A program made the position numbers and the translations under genes. From the NCBI GenBank assembly GCA_030432565.1, contig JAUIGV010000042.1, positions 1 through 41,159 of the forward strand: DNA of 41,159 nt, in the 5' to 3' direction. Numbering within the stretch: position 1 is the stretch's first letter; each line of letters opens with the position of its first letter. Positions 10,066 to 18,631 of the stretch are shown here, piece after piece. Origin of the DNA: Verrucomicrobiia bacterium (GTDB lineage Bacteria; Verrucomicrobiota; Verrucomicrobiia; Verrucomicrobiales; Akkermansiaceae). The notes beneath the pieces were generated by a model. The model saw nothing but the letters and a program-made list of their open reading frames with translations. It made no database searches and was not told the origin of the DNA.

Positions 10066-10899
10066 TCAGTCAGCCGACTTGACCGGCCCCATCCGAATCA
10101 AGCGCTCGATCTCCGGAGCAAGCGCATCGGCCATGACCGCATAACCTTTGGCGGTGAGATGTGTTCCATCCACGAATAACTCCGGCTTGATCGTGCCTTC
10201 CGCATTCAGATAGAGATCTTCGAAATCCATGAAGACAACTTCGTCCCCGGGATACTGGCAGCTGGCGAGGATCCGATTGGTCTCGCGGCACTTCGCCCAC
10301 TTTTCCCTATTCTTGACCGGCAAGATGCCGAGCACAATGACACGGGTCGACGGAAGCTTGCGACGAAAGGCCTGCGCAACCGCGCGCACTCCGTCCGCTA
10401 CCTCTTCGGGCGGAGTCTCCATGCCAAGATTCCACTTCACCCTGCCACCATCACTCTGCCCGACCACGTAATTGTTGGTGCCACAAAGCAGAACAGCAAC
10501 CCGCGGCGTCCGGTCCTTTGCAAAGTCGAGATTGCCTTGGGTTGCCCGATAAAGCATCACCGGGGTGATGTCGCCGGAGTTTCCCATGTTAATCGGACGA
10601 TACTTTGCAAACCGCTTTTCCCAGACCACTTTTCCCTCGGCCTTCCCGATCGACCAACCAAGCGTGATCGAGTCGCCGAAGAACACAACTTGCGAACCAT
10701 CGGCCACGGCTACGGCCTTGTTCACCCGCTCAAATTGGCCACGCCAATAGGCATCGTGGATCTGCCTGGGAACCGTGGTGCTGGGAGAAGGTGTGACCCG
10801 ATCCCAAAATTTCAGGGCGGGCTGCTTCGATTGCCCCGGGAGCATCGTCTGGGTGAACGTTAGCATCATCAGGGAGAGACGCATCAGTCGAAAGATCAT
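10066..10899 (-). CDS. Secreted SGNH/GDSL hydrolase (PAF-acetylhydrolase-like)
   Basis: All SGNH blocks are present: VVFFGDSITLGW with nucleophile Ser at about residue 77, the glycine block NMGNSGD, the asparagine block LLCGTNN, and the Asp-His pair in VDGTHLTAKGY near the end. The overall pattern resembles the platelet-activating-factor acetylhydrolase beta/gamma type of SGNH esterases, which in bacteria deacetylate glycans or cleave small esters. I chose the ATG at 10899, which gives a hydrophobic signal-like start (MIFRLMRLSLMMLTF). A TTG at 10917 would add six residues. The gene is divergent from the caspase-like gene and convergent with the cyclase-like gene. A second member of the same family lies at 29778-30578. 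The substrate cannot be told from sequence. Confidence 0.9.
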   Translation of the reverse strand: MIFRLMRLSLMMLTFTQTMLPGQSKQPALKFWDRVTPSPSTTVPRQIHDAYWRGQFERVNKAVAVADGSQVVFFGDSITLGWSIGKAEGKVVWEKRFAKYRPINMGNSGDITPVMLYRATQGNLDFAKDRTPRVAVLLCGTNNYVVGQSDGGRVKWNLGMETPPEEVADGVRAVAQAFRRKLPSTRVIVLGILPVKNREKWAKCRETNRILASCQYPGDEVVFMDFEDLYLNAEGTIKPELFVDGTHLTAKGYAVMADALAPEIERLIRMGPVKSAD

Positions 10900-11227
10900 C
10901 GTTGGATCATCCGCCAATCACTTGGCTTGTCGAGTTTCTCTTTCAAAGGTAAAGAGCATGATAGTCCGCGCAAGAATTGGCCTCGAATCAGGGCGCAACT
11001 ACGGGCAGAGCAAGCAAGCCACAATCTCATTCCAACTGATCTCTCTTTCTCCCCCTCCGCTTCGGACCCGGAATCCAACTCAACCGCCGCCTTCAAAGAA
11101 CAAATGTCCGTTGGACTGCCGGAACCCTCATACCATTTGCCACTCAAGAAGGGCATGCCAGAAGTCTCTGCCGACCTCTCTTGAGAGCGTCATTGACAGC
11201 CGATTGGGAGACCGTCTAACTGAAGGT
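10900..11227. other. Divergent intergenic region
   Basis: This stretch separates the SGNH hydrolase (-) from the caspase-family gene (+). The caspase reading frame is open through it, but the translation is low-complexity and unlike any domain, so I treat it as non-coding. It holds the promoter described at 11193-11220. I see no hairpin or RNA gene in the remainder. Confidence 0.5.
11193..11220 (+). promoter_or_regulatory. Sigma-70-like promoter of the caspase-family gene
   Basis: A perfect -35 hexamer TTGACA (11193-11198) is followed after 16 bases by TCTAAC (11215-11220), which matches the -10 consensus at 4 of 6 positions. Transcription would begin near 11227, almost at ATG 11228. The mRNA would then be leaderless, or would have a leader of about 21 bases if the ATG at 11249 is used. 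Confidence 0.4.
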
Positions 11228-14200
11228 ATGATTTTGTCTTTGATCCGTATGCTACCCGCACTTCCGGGGCATGCCTCTCTCCTCCTGGCGCTACTTCCCT
11301 ATATGAGCCTCCATCGGGCTGGTGCCCAGGAGCCTCAAAAAGTTCTGGAGCCGGTCCTGCAGGAAATCCGACCGGGCTACCAATCGGTGGTAGGCACGAA
11401 ATACACGTGTATCAATCGCGGTGAGTTTATTGATATCTATGACAATCAATCACGGACTCTCTTCCGAAGCGTCCCGGTTTTCGTGGACCAAGGCGCTGAA
11501 AAGGGAACCGCGTTTACCTTCACCCTTTCTAACGATGAACGCCTGATCCAGACGAAAGCATGGATCAAGTATATCGGTGAACGCATGGCGACCTTTGAGA
11601 TTTCAAGCGGACGGGAAGTCGGAAACGTTAAGATCTCCGGTCGGAGTTCCAACGGCTCAATGAACGATTTCAACGTCGCCCCCTCCCATATTCCAATCAT
11701 GGTCGAGCCTCGTAAGATCGCGCATTTCCAGGAGGCACCCTCGCTGTTTCTGGATCCCGGGTCCTTTTTCATGACCGAGCTCTCTTCCAAAAACACCCCA
11801 CGACGTGTGAAAGTGGACTTGATCCGCGGTGACCGGGAGGAACCCGGCTTGGTGGACACGCTGATTCGTTTCCAAAAATCGGCCAGTTCCAATGTCGATT
11901 TCCACAACAATAAGAATGCTGTCATTCGCTCTTTTTCAGTCAATGAACTCAGGCGAATTGCCACGCAGAGGAAGATTGGCGGGGCCAAAAACCTACCTGC
12001 CTCAAGTGGTGATACAATGCAAGTCCTCTGCGCCGTTGACGGGAAGGGCGCACCTCGATTCGTAACCAGTTCGATTTTCGAGGAAGGACGTCACCAGGTC
12101 CGTGACCTTGTGCTTCGCCACGACGGACGGGCCTGTGCCATAGCCTGGGATGTCTACCCGGGAAAACCGTCGGAACTCTATGGCACCGAAGTCAGGTTTA
12201 TGGAAAACGGCGCAATGATCTTTCGAGACGAATGGCTTTATGCCGAATGTCTGTCGTTTGGCCGGGGCCGGGATGATCTTTACATGGTGGGCCGGTTTGG
12301 TCATCGGCAGGGCCCCCTTTCAGGGATCAAGGGATTGGTCCTGGCAAGGCTACGGATGACCAGCAAGGGCGCGGAGGTGCTCTGGCACACACCGGTGGAA
12401 ACGATGCAGGATATTTCCGTCGACCCCGATGGCTCGCGGGTTTATGCCGTCTCGGCTGACGGGCGACTTCACCTTTTCAATGCAACCACAGGTCGCAAAA
12501 TGATCGAAGCGACGGGCTTTGAAGAAAACGGATTACTCCTGAGAACACCGGACCATTTTTTTATGGCCACAGGAGGAGCCGAACAGGCTCTGGCCCTGCG
12601 TGATCAAAAAAGCGCTTATCCCCTGGAGCAATTTGACCTTCATTTCAACCGCCCCCAAAACGTTCTAAAAATTCTGGGAGCACCCCAAACTCTCATCAAG
12701 GAAGCAACCCTGTCCTACCAGGACCGCCTCGCTCTCCACGGTCTTTCGGGCACCCTTTTTCGCAGCGTCGACGAACTACCGAAACTCGAAGCCTCGGTGA
12801 AATCGGTCTCCGGCAAAAAAATGACTCTGAACATCAAGGCCCGGGCCAGGGCGGGAGAGTTGGTCTCGGTATCCGCCTGGATGAACAACGTTCCGGTCCT
12901 GGGAAGAGCCGGGAGCCGCATCAAAGGAAAGACAATAAGCGCCGAGGTCGCCATCCCGCTCCTCGAAGGGCGCAACAAGATTCAGATCTCAGTCGTGGAT
13001 TCCCTCGGACAGGAGTCGATTAAGGAAACAATTCTGTATAACTCTTCACATCCGGTTCCCTTAAAAACCGCCCGTATTCTCGCTATCGGGATCTCCGACT
13101 ACCCCGGCGAAAAAGCAGATCTGAATTACGCGGCCAAGGATGCGCGCGATCTCATCAAAACCCTTGCGGCCTCCATGTCCGCTGAATACCAGGTCCAGAC
13201 AAAATTGTTGGTTGACCAGGCCGCGACCAAAAAGGGCATCCTCGCTGCCAAGAATTTTTTCCGCGAAGGAAAGCCCGATGACGTTGCTGTTGTCTTCCTC
13301 GCCGGGCACGGTGCCCTTTCTCCAAAAACCGCGCGCTACTATTTCTGTCCGGGTGACATGGACTTCAGCGATCCCGCCAAAAACGGGCTGACTTATCCGG
13401 AGATCGAATTTCTCCTCTCCGACATTCCTTCCATGCGCCGTCTTATCATGATCGATAGCTGCCATTCAGGCGAATTGACCATGACCGAAATCCGGGCCGC
13501 TGCCGCCGCCGCGAAATCCCAGGTCGAGGGCACCGGTCGCACCATCAAATCCCTGCGTCCCATCACCGGAACCAGAGTCGGCCAAAATGAGACAAACTCA
13601 ACACTCTCAAAATCAGAAGCCGTCTATGGATTCCGGGACATGCGTCGCCAGATCGGCGCCCAGGTACTCGCCGCCTCGGGCCCTCTGGAAGTGGCCTTGG
13701 AAGGAAAGGGTTGGGCCAACGGTGTCTTCACCTACCATATTCTCACCGGCCTTCAGAACAAACAGGCCGATCAAAATGGAGACGGTGCGCTTACCGTGAC
13801 CGAGCTTTTCGAATCGGTCGCAGAGAAAGTTTATAAAATTACCGGCGGCACCCAGAGGCCGCGATTCCGTCACGCCAACCAGGCCTTCGACTTCCCCCTC
13901 GTTGGCAACATGGCCAGGAAGACGCTTCCGAAATTAACCGACGCCACTCCGGGCCCCGGACCCAAATCACGGCTCGCTCAACACGGCCGACGCCATCCTC
14001 ATCTAAGCCGGAAAATGATCACCCGGAACGAAGCCAAGGCGATGAGCCTCGCGCAGATTCGCTATGCCATCAATGAGCTTTACGCAATCCACGGTTACCC
14101 GTTTGAATCATCCGGTAACGTAGAAATCCGGAAACACTTTTCCCAATTTGATTGGTTCAAACCGGAGGCGGGGCTAAAAATGTCAACTGTCGATAGCCGC

Positions 14201-14263
14201 ATGTCGGCCATCGAGCGGAAGAATATCGAGATCCTTGCTGAAGCTCGTAATGGAAAACGCTAA
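11228..14263 (+). CDS. Exported caspase-family (C14) peptidase with YARHG domain
   Basis: The product from ATG 11228 is 1011 residues; ATG 11249 is an alternative. A hydrophobic N-terminus suggests export. The first 600 or so residues are beta-rich, with propeller-like strands such as YAVSADGRLHLFNATTGRK and the FDLHFNRPQNVLKILG linker typical of propeller-caspase proteins. The caspase-like domain starts at ARILAIGISDY. It has the catalytic dyad His694 (FLAGHGAL) and Cys745 (MIDSCHSGEL), 51 residues apart as expected. After it comes an EF-hand-like calcium loop at 848-859 (DQNGDGALTVTE). The C-terminus is a YARHG domain (about 930-1005, core YAIHG 952-956, ending SAIERKNIEIL). Calcium-dependent orthocaspases are known, so calcium control is plausible but unproven. 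Upstream codons back to 10775 are open but unconvincing. A lipase gene follows 74 bases later on the same strand. Confidence 0.88.
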   Translation: MILSLIRMLPALPGHASLLLALLPYMSLHRAGAQEPQKVLEPVLQEIRPGYQSVVGTKYTCINRGEFIDIYDNQSRTLFRSVPVFVDQGAEKGTAFTFTLSNDERLIQTKAWIKYIGERMATFEISSGREVGNVKISGRSSNGSMNDFNVAPSHIPIMVEPRKIAHFQEAPSLFLDPGSFFMTELSSKNTPRRVKVDLIRGDREEPGLVDTLIRFQKSASSNVDFHNNKNAVIRSFSVNELRRIATQRKIGGAKNLPASSGDTMQVLCAVDGKGAPRFVTSSIFEEGRHQVRDLVLRHDGRACAIAWDVYPGKPSELYGTEVRFMENGAMIFRDEWLYAECLSFGRGRDDLYMVGRFGHRQGPLSGIKGLVLARLRMTSKGAEVLWHTPVETMQDISVDPDGSRVYAVSADGRLHLFNATTGRKMIEATGFEENGLLLRTPDHFFMATGGAEQALALRDQKSAYPLEQFDLHFNRPQNVLKILGAPQTLIKEATLSYQDRLALHGLSGTLFRSVDELPKLEASVKSVSGKKMTLNIKARARAGELVSVSAWMNNVPVLGRAGSRIKGKTISAEVAIPLLEGRNKIQISVVDSLGQESIKETILYNSSHPVPLKTARILAIGISDYPGEKADLNYAAKDARDLIKTLAASMSAEYQVQTKLLVDQAATKKGILAAKNFFREGKPDDVAVVFLAGHGALSPKTARYYFCPGDMDFSDPAKNGLTYPEIEFLLSDIPSMRRLIMIDSCHSGELTMTEIRAAAAAAKSQVEGTGRTIKSLRPITGTRVGQNETNSTLSKSEAVYGFRDMRRQIGAQVLAASGPLEVALEGKGWANGVFTYHILTGLQNKQADQNGDGALTVTELFESVAEKVYKITGGTQRPRFRHANQAFDFPLVGNMARKTLPKLTDATPGPGPKSRLAQHGRRHPHLSRKMITRNEAKAMSLAQIRYAINELYAIHGYPFESSGNVEIRKHFSQFDWFKPEAGLKMSTVDSRMSAIERKNIEILAEARNGKR

Positions 14264-14337
14264 ACCGGTTTACCGAATCCGGGGCCTCTCTTGATCACTT
14301 GCCCAAACCAATTCTCCGCCCCCTCACCTCGACAAAA

Positions 14338-15291
14338 ATGCACTCTCCCCATTCCACCGCCCAAAGAATGCTCGACGCCGCAATTTGTGCCTACTCGGTG
14401 ACGCTCAACGGAGACTTCCATCCCGATCCGCTCTATTTCGATCCCGTCGATCTTGCAGAGTCACCAGCCATATTCGATGGCGGAAAACACGAGATCGATG
14501 CGGGGTTTATTGGAACGACAAATCCTGACCCCTCGGGAAACCGCTGGATCGTTTTATCTTTTCGGGGAACCTTGGGATCATGGAAACATGGCAGCTTTAA
14601 AAGTTTTCTCGCCTTCCTTGATGATTGGCTTCAGGACGACGAAACGAAGATGGTTCCAATGACCGTTGATGGAACGACCCTTGGTTGCGTTGAAGGCGGG
14701 TTCTGGACGGCACTAAGCTACATCTGGCCAAAGATCGCTGAGGAACTCGATAAAGTCGATTGGACTTCGGTCACCGGGATTCAAATTACCGGACACTCCA
14801 AAGGTGCTGCGATGACCTTTCTCGCTGCGGCAATGGTCAGGTTAAAATATCCAGCGGCAGATAAAATCGAAGTTCACGCTTTTGCCGCGCCTCTGGCCGG
14901 AGACCCGGTCTTCGCAAAATGGTATCGCTCGCAGAATCTGGATGCCTCGACCATGCGATATCAAAAAGTGAACGACATCGTTCCTTTCGTCCCACCGACT
15001 GTCTCGTGGAATATTTTTCACAACCTTCCCGGAACCTGGCACCCCGAGGGGATTGCGATCGAAGCCGCCTTGAAACTTTTGAGCCTCCAGGTTTACGAAG
15101 GCTATCAGGAGCTTGGCCAGCTTGTCGGACTTGTGACGACTGACCCGAAAAACAGCAAGATTATCAATGGAGCGGAGCCATTCCTAAGAAACGCGATCCG
15201 CCACACCATTCACGCCGGAGATGGCGGGGAGATTGCAGGAGCACACTCTGCGACGGAATCCTACTGGCCCGCCCTTTTTCCCGGATCATAG
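14338..15291 (+). CDS. Class 3 lipase-family alpha/beta hydrolase
   Basis: The nucleophile elbow ITGHSKGAAM places Ser154 in GHSKG, a known variant of GxSxG. Further catalytic positions fit: Asp213 in VNDIVPFVPP and a His in LPGTWHPEG. The earlier strand WIVLSFRGTLG supplies the oxyanion region typical of fungal-type (class 3) lipases. I prefer ATG 14338; a TTG at 14299 would add 13 residues. No signal peptide is evident, so the enzyme may stay in the cytoplasm or leave by another route, which is odd given its exported neighbours. It lies 74 bases after the caspase-family gene and 16 bases before the PQQ-like gene, so the three could share a transcript. The substrate is unknown; a triacylglycerol, phospholipid or polyester are all possible. 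Confidence 0.85.
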   Translation: MHSPHSTAQRMLDAAICAYSVTLNGDFHPDPLYFDPVDLAESPAIFDGGKHEIDAGFIGTTNPDPSGNRWIVLSFRGTLGSWKHGSFKSFLAFLDDWLQDDETKMVPMTVDGTTLGCVEGGFWTALSYIWPKIAEELDKVDWTSVTGIQITGHSKGAAMTFLAAAMVRLKYPAADKIEVHAFAAPLAGDPVFAKWYRSQNLDASTMRYQKVNDIVPFVPPTVSWNIFHNLPGTWHPEGIAIEAALKLLSLQVYEGYQELGQLVGLVTTDPKNSKIINGAEPFLRNAIRHTIHAGDGGEIAGAHSATESYWPALFPGS

Positions 15292-15307
15292 AAATACCGA
15301 TGCCACC

Positions 15308-16666
15308 ATGAATTCTCGACAACGATTCCTTACCGCGATTCTCGCCCTTCTAACCACTCCACTTTTTGCCGACTGGCCCCAATTTCGAGGCCCACAGGGA
15401 AGCGGACTTGCCAAAGGCAGGGCAACGCCCACCACCTGGAACGTTGAAACCAAGAAGAATATCGCCTGGACAACTCCCATCCCCGGCCTGGCCCACTCCT
15501 CACCTGTCATCTGGAAAGATCGCGTTTACCTGACGACTGTCATTGCGCCGGGTGATCCGGAGTTGAAGCTCGGCCTTTATGGGAGCATCAATCCAGCCAA
15601 GGACGAGGGACTGCACCAGTGGCGGCTTCTCGCCATCGATCGCAACACCGGCAATGTGCTCTTCAACAAACCGGGACTTGAGGCCGAACCACGCAGTCAG
15701 CGGCATACCAAAGCGACCCAGTGCAATTCCACTCCGGCGACCGACGGGAATTACCTCGTCGCTTATTTTGGCTCCGAAGGCCTCTTCTGCTTCGACATGG
15801 AAGGCTCCCTGGTCTGGAGAAAAGATCTCGGCGAAATGGATGCCGGCTACTTCAAGATGCCAACCGCGCAATGGGGATTCGCCAGTTCGCCGGTCATTCA
15901 CGACGGCAAGGTCATCGTGCAATGCGATGTCCAAAAGGACTCCTTTATCGCTCTTTTTGATCTGAAAACCGGAGAGCAAATTTGGAAGACTCCCCGTGAT
16001 GACGTCCCAACCTGGAGCACGCCGGCGGTCGCGGAATGGAAAGGACAAACTCAAATCCTCATCAACGGGTGGAAGCACACCGGCGCTTACGATTTCAAGA
16101 CCGGCAAGGAAATTTGGAGACTCAAAGGGGGCGGCGATATTCCGGTTCCCACACCGATCGTTGGAGACGAAATGGCATACTTCACCAGTGCCCACGGAAT
16201 GTATCGCCCCATTCGGGGAATCCGGCTCTCGGCGAAAGGAGACATTACGCCACCGGAAGTGAAGGATACCAATGAGGCCATCGCCTGGGTTCACCACCGT
16301 CGCGGCAATTACATGCAGACTCCCATCCTGATCGGGAATCTCATTTTCGCCTGCAATGACCGCGGCGCACTGACCTGTTTTGACGCCAGAGATGGGGCCA
16401 TCAAGTTCAGCAAACGCTTTCAAGGAAACGGCTTCACCGCCTCCCCCGTGTCAGACGGCAGACACCTCTATATCATCTGTGAGTTTGGTGAAGTCTGGGT
16501 GGTGAAAGTCGCTGACGAGTTCGAACAAACCGCCATCAATGATCTCGGTGAAACCTGCCTGTCGACTCCTGCGATCGCCGATGGCACCCTCTACGTTCGC
16601 ACCCGGGGTTCGCTCATGGCCATTCGAACTTCTGTTCCTTCGCCACAAGAAGAAGCCGGGGAATAA
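15308..16666 (+). CDS. Exported PQQ-like beta-propeller protein
   Basis: A 452-residue product starts at ATG 15308 with a clear signal peptide (MNSRQRFLTAILALL, cut after LFA). The mature start DWPQFRGPQGSG is the hallmark of the PQQ-binding-like beta-propeller family common in Planctomycetes and Verrucomicrobia. Blade repeats follow: LAIDRNTGNVLF, FCFDMEGSLVWRKDLG, FDLKTGEQIWKT, YDFKTGKEIWRLKGG and CFDARDGAIKF. Quinoprotein dehydrogenase active-site residues and a cytochrome c domain are absent, so it is more likely a structural or binding propeller than a dehydrogenase. The frame is open upstream to 15221 inside the lipase gene, but the signal peptide fixes the start. It follows the lipase by 16 bases. 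Confidence 0.9.
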   Translation: MNSRQRFLTAILALLTTPLFADWPQFRGPQGSGLAKGRATPTTWNVETKKNIAWTTPIPGLAHSSPVIWKDRVYLTTVIAPGDPELKLGLYGSINPAKDEGLHQWRLLAIDRNTGNVLFNKPGLEAEPRSQRHTKATQCNSTPATDGNYLVAYFGSEGLFCFDMEGSLVWRKDLGEMDAGYFKMPTAQWGFASSPVIHDGKVIVQCDVQKDSFIALFDLKTGEQIWKTPRDDVPTWSTPAVAEWKGQTQILINGWKHTGAYDFKTGKEIWRLKGGGDIPVPTPIVGDEMAYFTSAHGMYRPIRGIRLSAKGDITPPEVKDTNEAIAWVHHRRGNYMQTPILIGNLIFACNDRGALTCFDARDGAIKFSKRFQGNGFTASPVSDGRHLYIICEFGEVWVVKVADEFEQTAINDLGETCLSTPAIADGTLYVRTRGSLMAIRTSVPSPQEEAGE

Positions 16667-16766
16667 TCAACTATCTCGATCTCGCTTTTTGCCCCCGGGC
16701 AGTGGCTTCTCCCAACCGCCCTCCTCAAAACGGATCACGCCCGCCGTGAGAATCGAGCCACGTAAT

Positions 16767-16772
16767 TATAAT
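16767..16772 (+). promoter_or_regulatory. Possible -10 element upstream of membrane protein gene
   Basis: A perfect TATAAT lies at 16767-16772 in the 196-base gap before ATG 16863. The expected -35 position holds only a poor match (CCGTGA), so this is a weak promoter call. Confidence 0.25.
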
Positions 16773-16862
16773 GGCAAGGCTGCTGCCGCATATGTTCAAT
16801 GTTGATCGTCAAAGTTTGTCTCAAAAAACTATCCCCAAAAATCAATATCTGAAAAGCTCCCC

Positions 16863-17762
16863 ATGAAAGAAAACAATTTCGAACAAGATGTTTCAAAAGA
16901 CGCGACGTCCGTTGATACCCCGAAACCAGGGAAGGCAACCCGTGAGAAGCGCCTGAAATCACATGACTCTCCCTTCCGGGGGCTGTCAGGCAAGACCTAC
17001 TACCTCCGCCAGTTCTTCAACCTCCTCTTCTTCCTTCCTGGCTTCTTTGCAGGACGGGAAGCGAAGAAAATTGTCGCGACAGGCAAAGGGAAAGTCTGTG
17101 GCTACAATGACCTTATTTACGCCTATCCAATGTTGCCGATCACCGCGATCCTGGTTGGCCTTTCCACCTTCATTGACACACCGGTGGCCCTCCAGATCAT
17201 GGGAGTGGTGTGGGCAATTTCCCTGCTGATGATTATCTCAACGATTGGCGAAGATGTAAGCGGTCGCATGGTCGGAGCCTTGATCGGATTCATCATTGCA
17301 GTGACGGTCGCATGGGTTGTTTTACAAATGACAGGATCGGTCCAGGTCAGCGAAGGTGTTTGGAAATTCCTTCAGACTTTCGACCCTACCTTTACCCCGG
17401 GACTCCCTTTGCTTGTCAGCTTCGGTATTTTAGTCCTGCTCGTCTATTCGATGATCAAAAGTAACCTTTCGCAAGTACTCCATATCAACGGAAACCGTTG
17501 GTCCCCCAGCAAGCTGAATACCGAGGCAACCTTCGATTCCGAGAACCACCGTTGCTACGCCCGGACTCCGGACTGGCTCGAACGGGCAATCTTTGGATGC
17601 CGCGATGTTCACATCATTCCAATCCTCGAAGCCCATAATGCCAAAACCGGTGAATTGGGCGAAGCCGCCGTTTTTAGTCTCGAAAATGTTCCTTCGGGAG
17701 GATTGATCTATGCCGCCATCGAGGCCTCGGCAGCTGCCACGGAAGTCGAGCGGGTTGGCTAG
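16863..17762 (+). CDS. Membrane protein of unknown function
   Basis: I do not recognise this 299-residue protein. Residues 1-45 are hydrophilic and charged. Then come about five hydrophobic segments between residues 50 and 198 (including FFNLLFFLPGFF, LPITAILVGLSTF, IMGVVWAISLLMII, ALIGFIIAVTVAWVV and LPLLVSFGILVLLVY). The last 95 residues are a soluble domain starting after MIKSNLSQVLHINGNRW and rich in beta-like strands (AAVFSLENVPSGGLIYAAIEA), perhaps PH-like. There is no signal peptide. It stands alone with about 200 bases upstream and 150 downstream, so it is probably monocistronic. A TATAAT box upstream may drive it. The ATG at 16863 is the only good start. Confidence 0.72.
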   Translation: MKENNFEQDVSKDATSVDTPKPGKATREKRLKSHDSPFRGLSGKTYYLRQFFNLLFFLPGFFAGREAKKIVATGKGKVCGYNDLIYAYPMLPITAILVGLSTFIDTPVALQIMGVVWAISLLMIISTIGEDVSGRMVGALIGFIIAVTVAWVVLQMTGSVQVSEGVWKFLQTFDPTFTPGLPLLVSFGILVLLVYSMIKSNLSQVLHINGNRWSPSKLNTEATFDSENHRCYARTPDWLERAIFGCRDVHIIPILEAHNAKTGELGEAAVFSLENVPSGGLIYAAIEASAAATEVERVG

Positions 17763-17912
17763 GGTCCTGCCCGGGAATTGGAATTCATCAAACCTTTGTT
17801 CGATGAAACTGGAGGGAAGGTTTGGGCGCAGGGTTAACTCCCAATCCTATAAAAGTTCTGATACCATGAGACGGGGAACCTGCCGTGAGTGCCATCTTCC
17901 CGATCATCCGCC

Positions 17913-18509
17913 ATGAAGGAATTCATCCAACGGCTTCTCTTGGTCAACATCACCGGAGCCTCTCTTTTCTCAATCTACTTGCTCATTAACCGCCTCGATG
18001 GAAGGGGCCACACCGAGCTGGAGATGCCTGCCTGGGTTCCTTTTTGGCCGGGTATGGCCTTGCCCTATCTCATGATGCTGATTTTTCCCGTCTTCCTTCA
18101 AATGTTAATTCAGGACCAAAGGCGCTTCCTTCAATCTTTGCTCTCAGTCATCATCGCCTTCACAGCAACCGCCATACTTTGGATTCTTTTTCCCACGGAA
18201 ATGATTCGACCACCGCTTGATGCCCGGTCTCACATTTCGATCTACCAGTTCATGATTGGAGTCGACCGGCCGGTCAACATCTTCCCCTGTGGTCATGTAC
18301 TCTGGCCAGTCGCTGTGCTCTTTTTCCTCACTAAAGAGCATCGAAATTGGCTGCGAATTCTTCTGCCTCTTTTCCTGGTTGGCACTGTGACAATCGTCAC
18401 AACCTGGCAACATCGTCCGGTCGATGTGCTGACTGGAATCGGTCTTTCACTCGGGTCCATTTGGCTGGCGACCCGGGTGAGATGGGGGGCGATTCATAGC
18501 GATTCGTGA
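17913..18509 (+). CDS. PAP2-like membrane phosphatase
   Basis: This 198-residue protein has about six hydrophobic segments. It carries motifs resembling the PAP2/inositolphosphotransferase (Aur1-like) superfamily: NIFPCGHVLWP in place of the usual PSGH/PSxH motif, and TWQHRPVDVLTGIGL matching the SxxxHxxxD motif with its His and Asp. The first motif Kx6RP is not obvious. Such enzymes release phosphate from lipid phosphates, for example undecaprenyl diphosphate or phosphatidate, at the membrane face. The Ser to Cys change in PCGH is unusual for a residue that hydrogen-bonds the phosphate. I prefer ATG 17913; GTG 17889 would add eight residues with no clear use. The stop overlaps a GTG in the next frame, but the next gene most likely starts at 18632. 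Confidence 0.75.
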   Translation: MKEFIQRLLLVNITGASLFSIYLLINRLDGRGHTELEMPAWVPFWPGMALPYLMMLIFPVFLQMLIQDQRRFLQSLLSVIIAFTATAILWILFPTEMIRPPLDARSHISIYQFMIGVDRPVNIFPCGHVLWPVAVLFFLTKEHRNWLRILLPLFLVGTVTIVTTWQHRPVDVLTGIGLSLGSIWLATRVRWGAIHSDS

Positions 18510-18631
18510 ACAAGAGGCCGGGAGAGCAAGGAATCGGCTCATTCGTTCTCATTTTGACGGTTTTAGTGCTCTTCTGTCCCGGGCTCGAAAGTTTACGGTG
18601 GCGTCGTCCCGTATTGGGTCACGATCGCGTG

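Noticed and set aside
10775-11227. 151-codon upstream extension of the caspase gene
   Set aside because: It runs through the divergent SGNH gene and a promoter; the translation is low-complexity and would bury the signal-like segment.
11228-15291. Caspase plus lipase as an anti-phage defence system
   Set aside because: The caspase is exported, no sensor or nucleotide-signalling gene is present and neighbours are housekeeping-like envelope genes, so there is no positive evidence for defence.
15500-16423. 307-codon minus-strand frame opposite the PQQ-like gene
   Set aside because: The + strand encodes clear propeller repeats; the antisense translation has no recognisable features.
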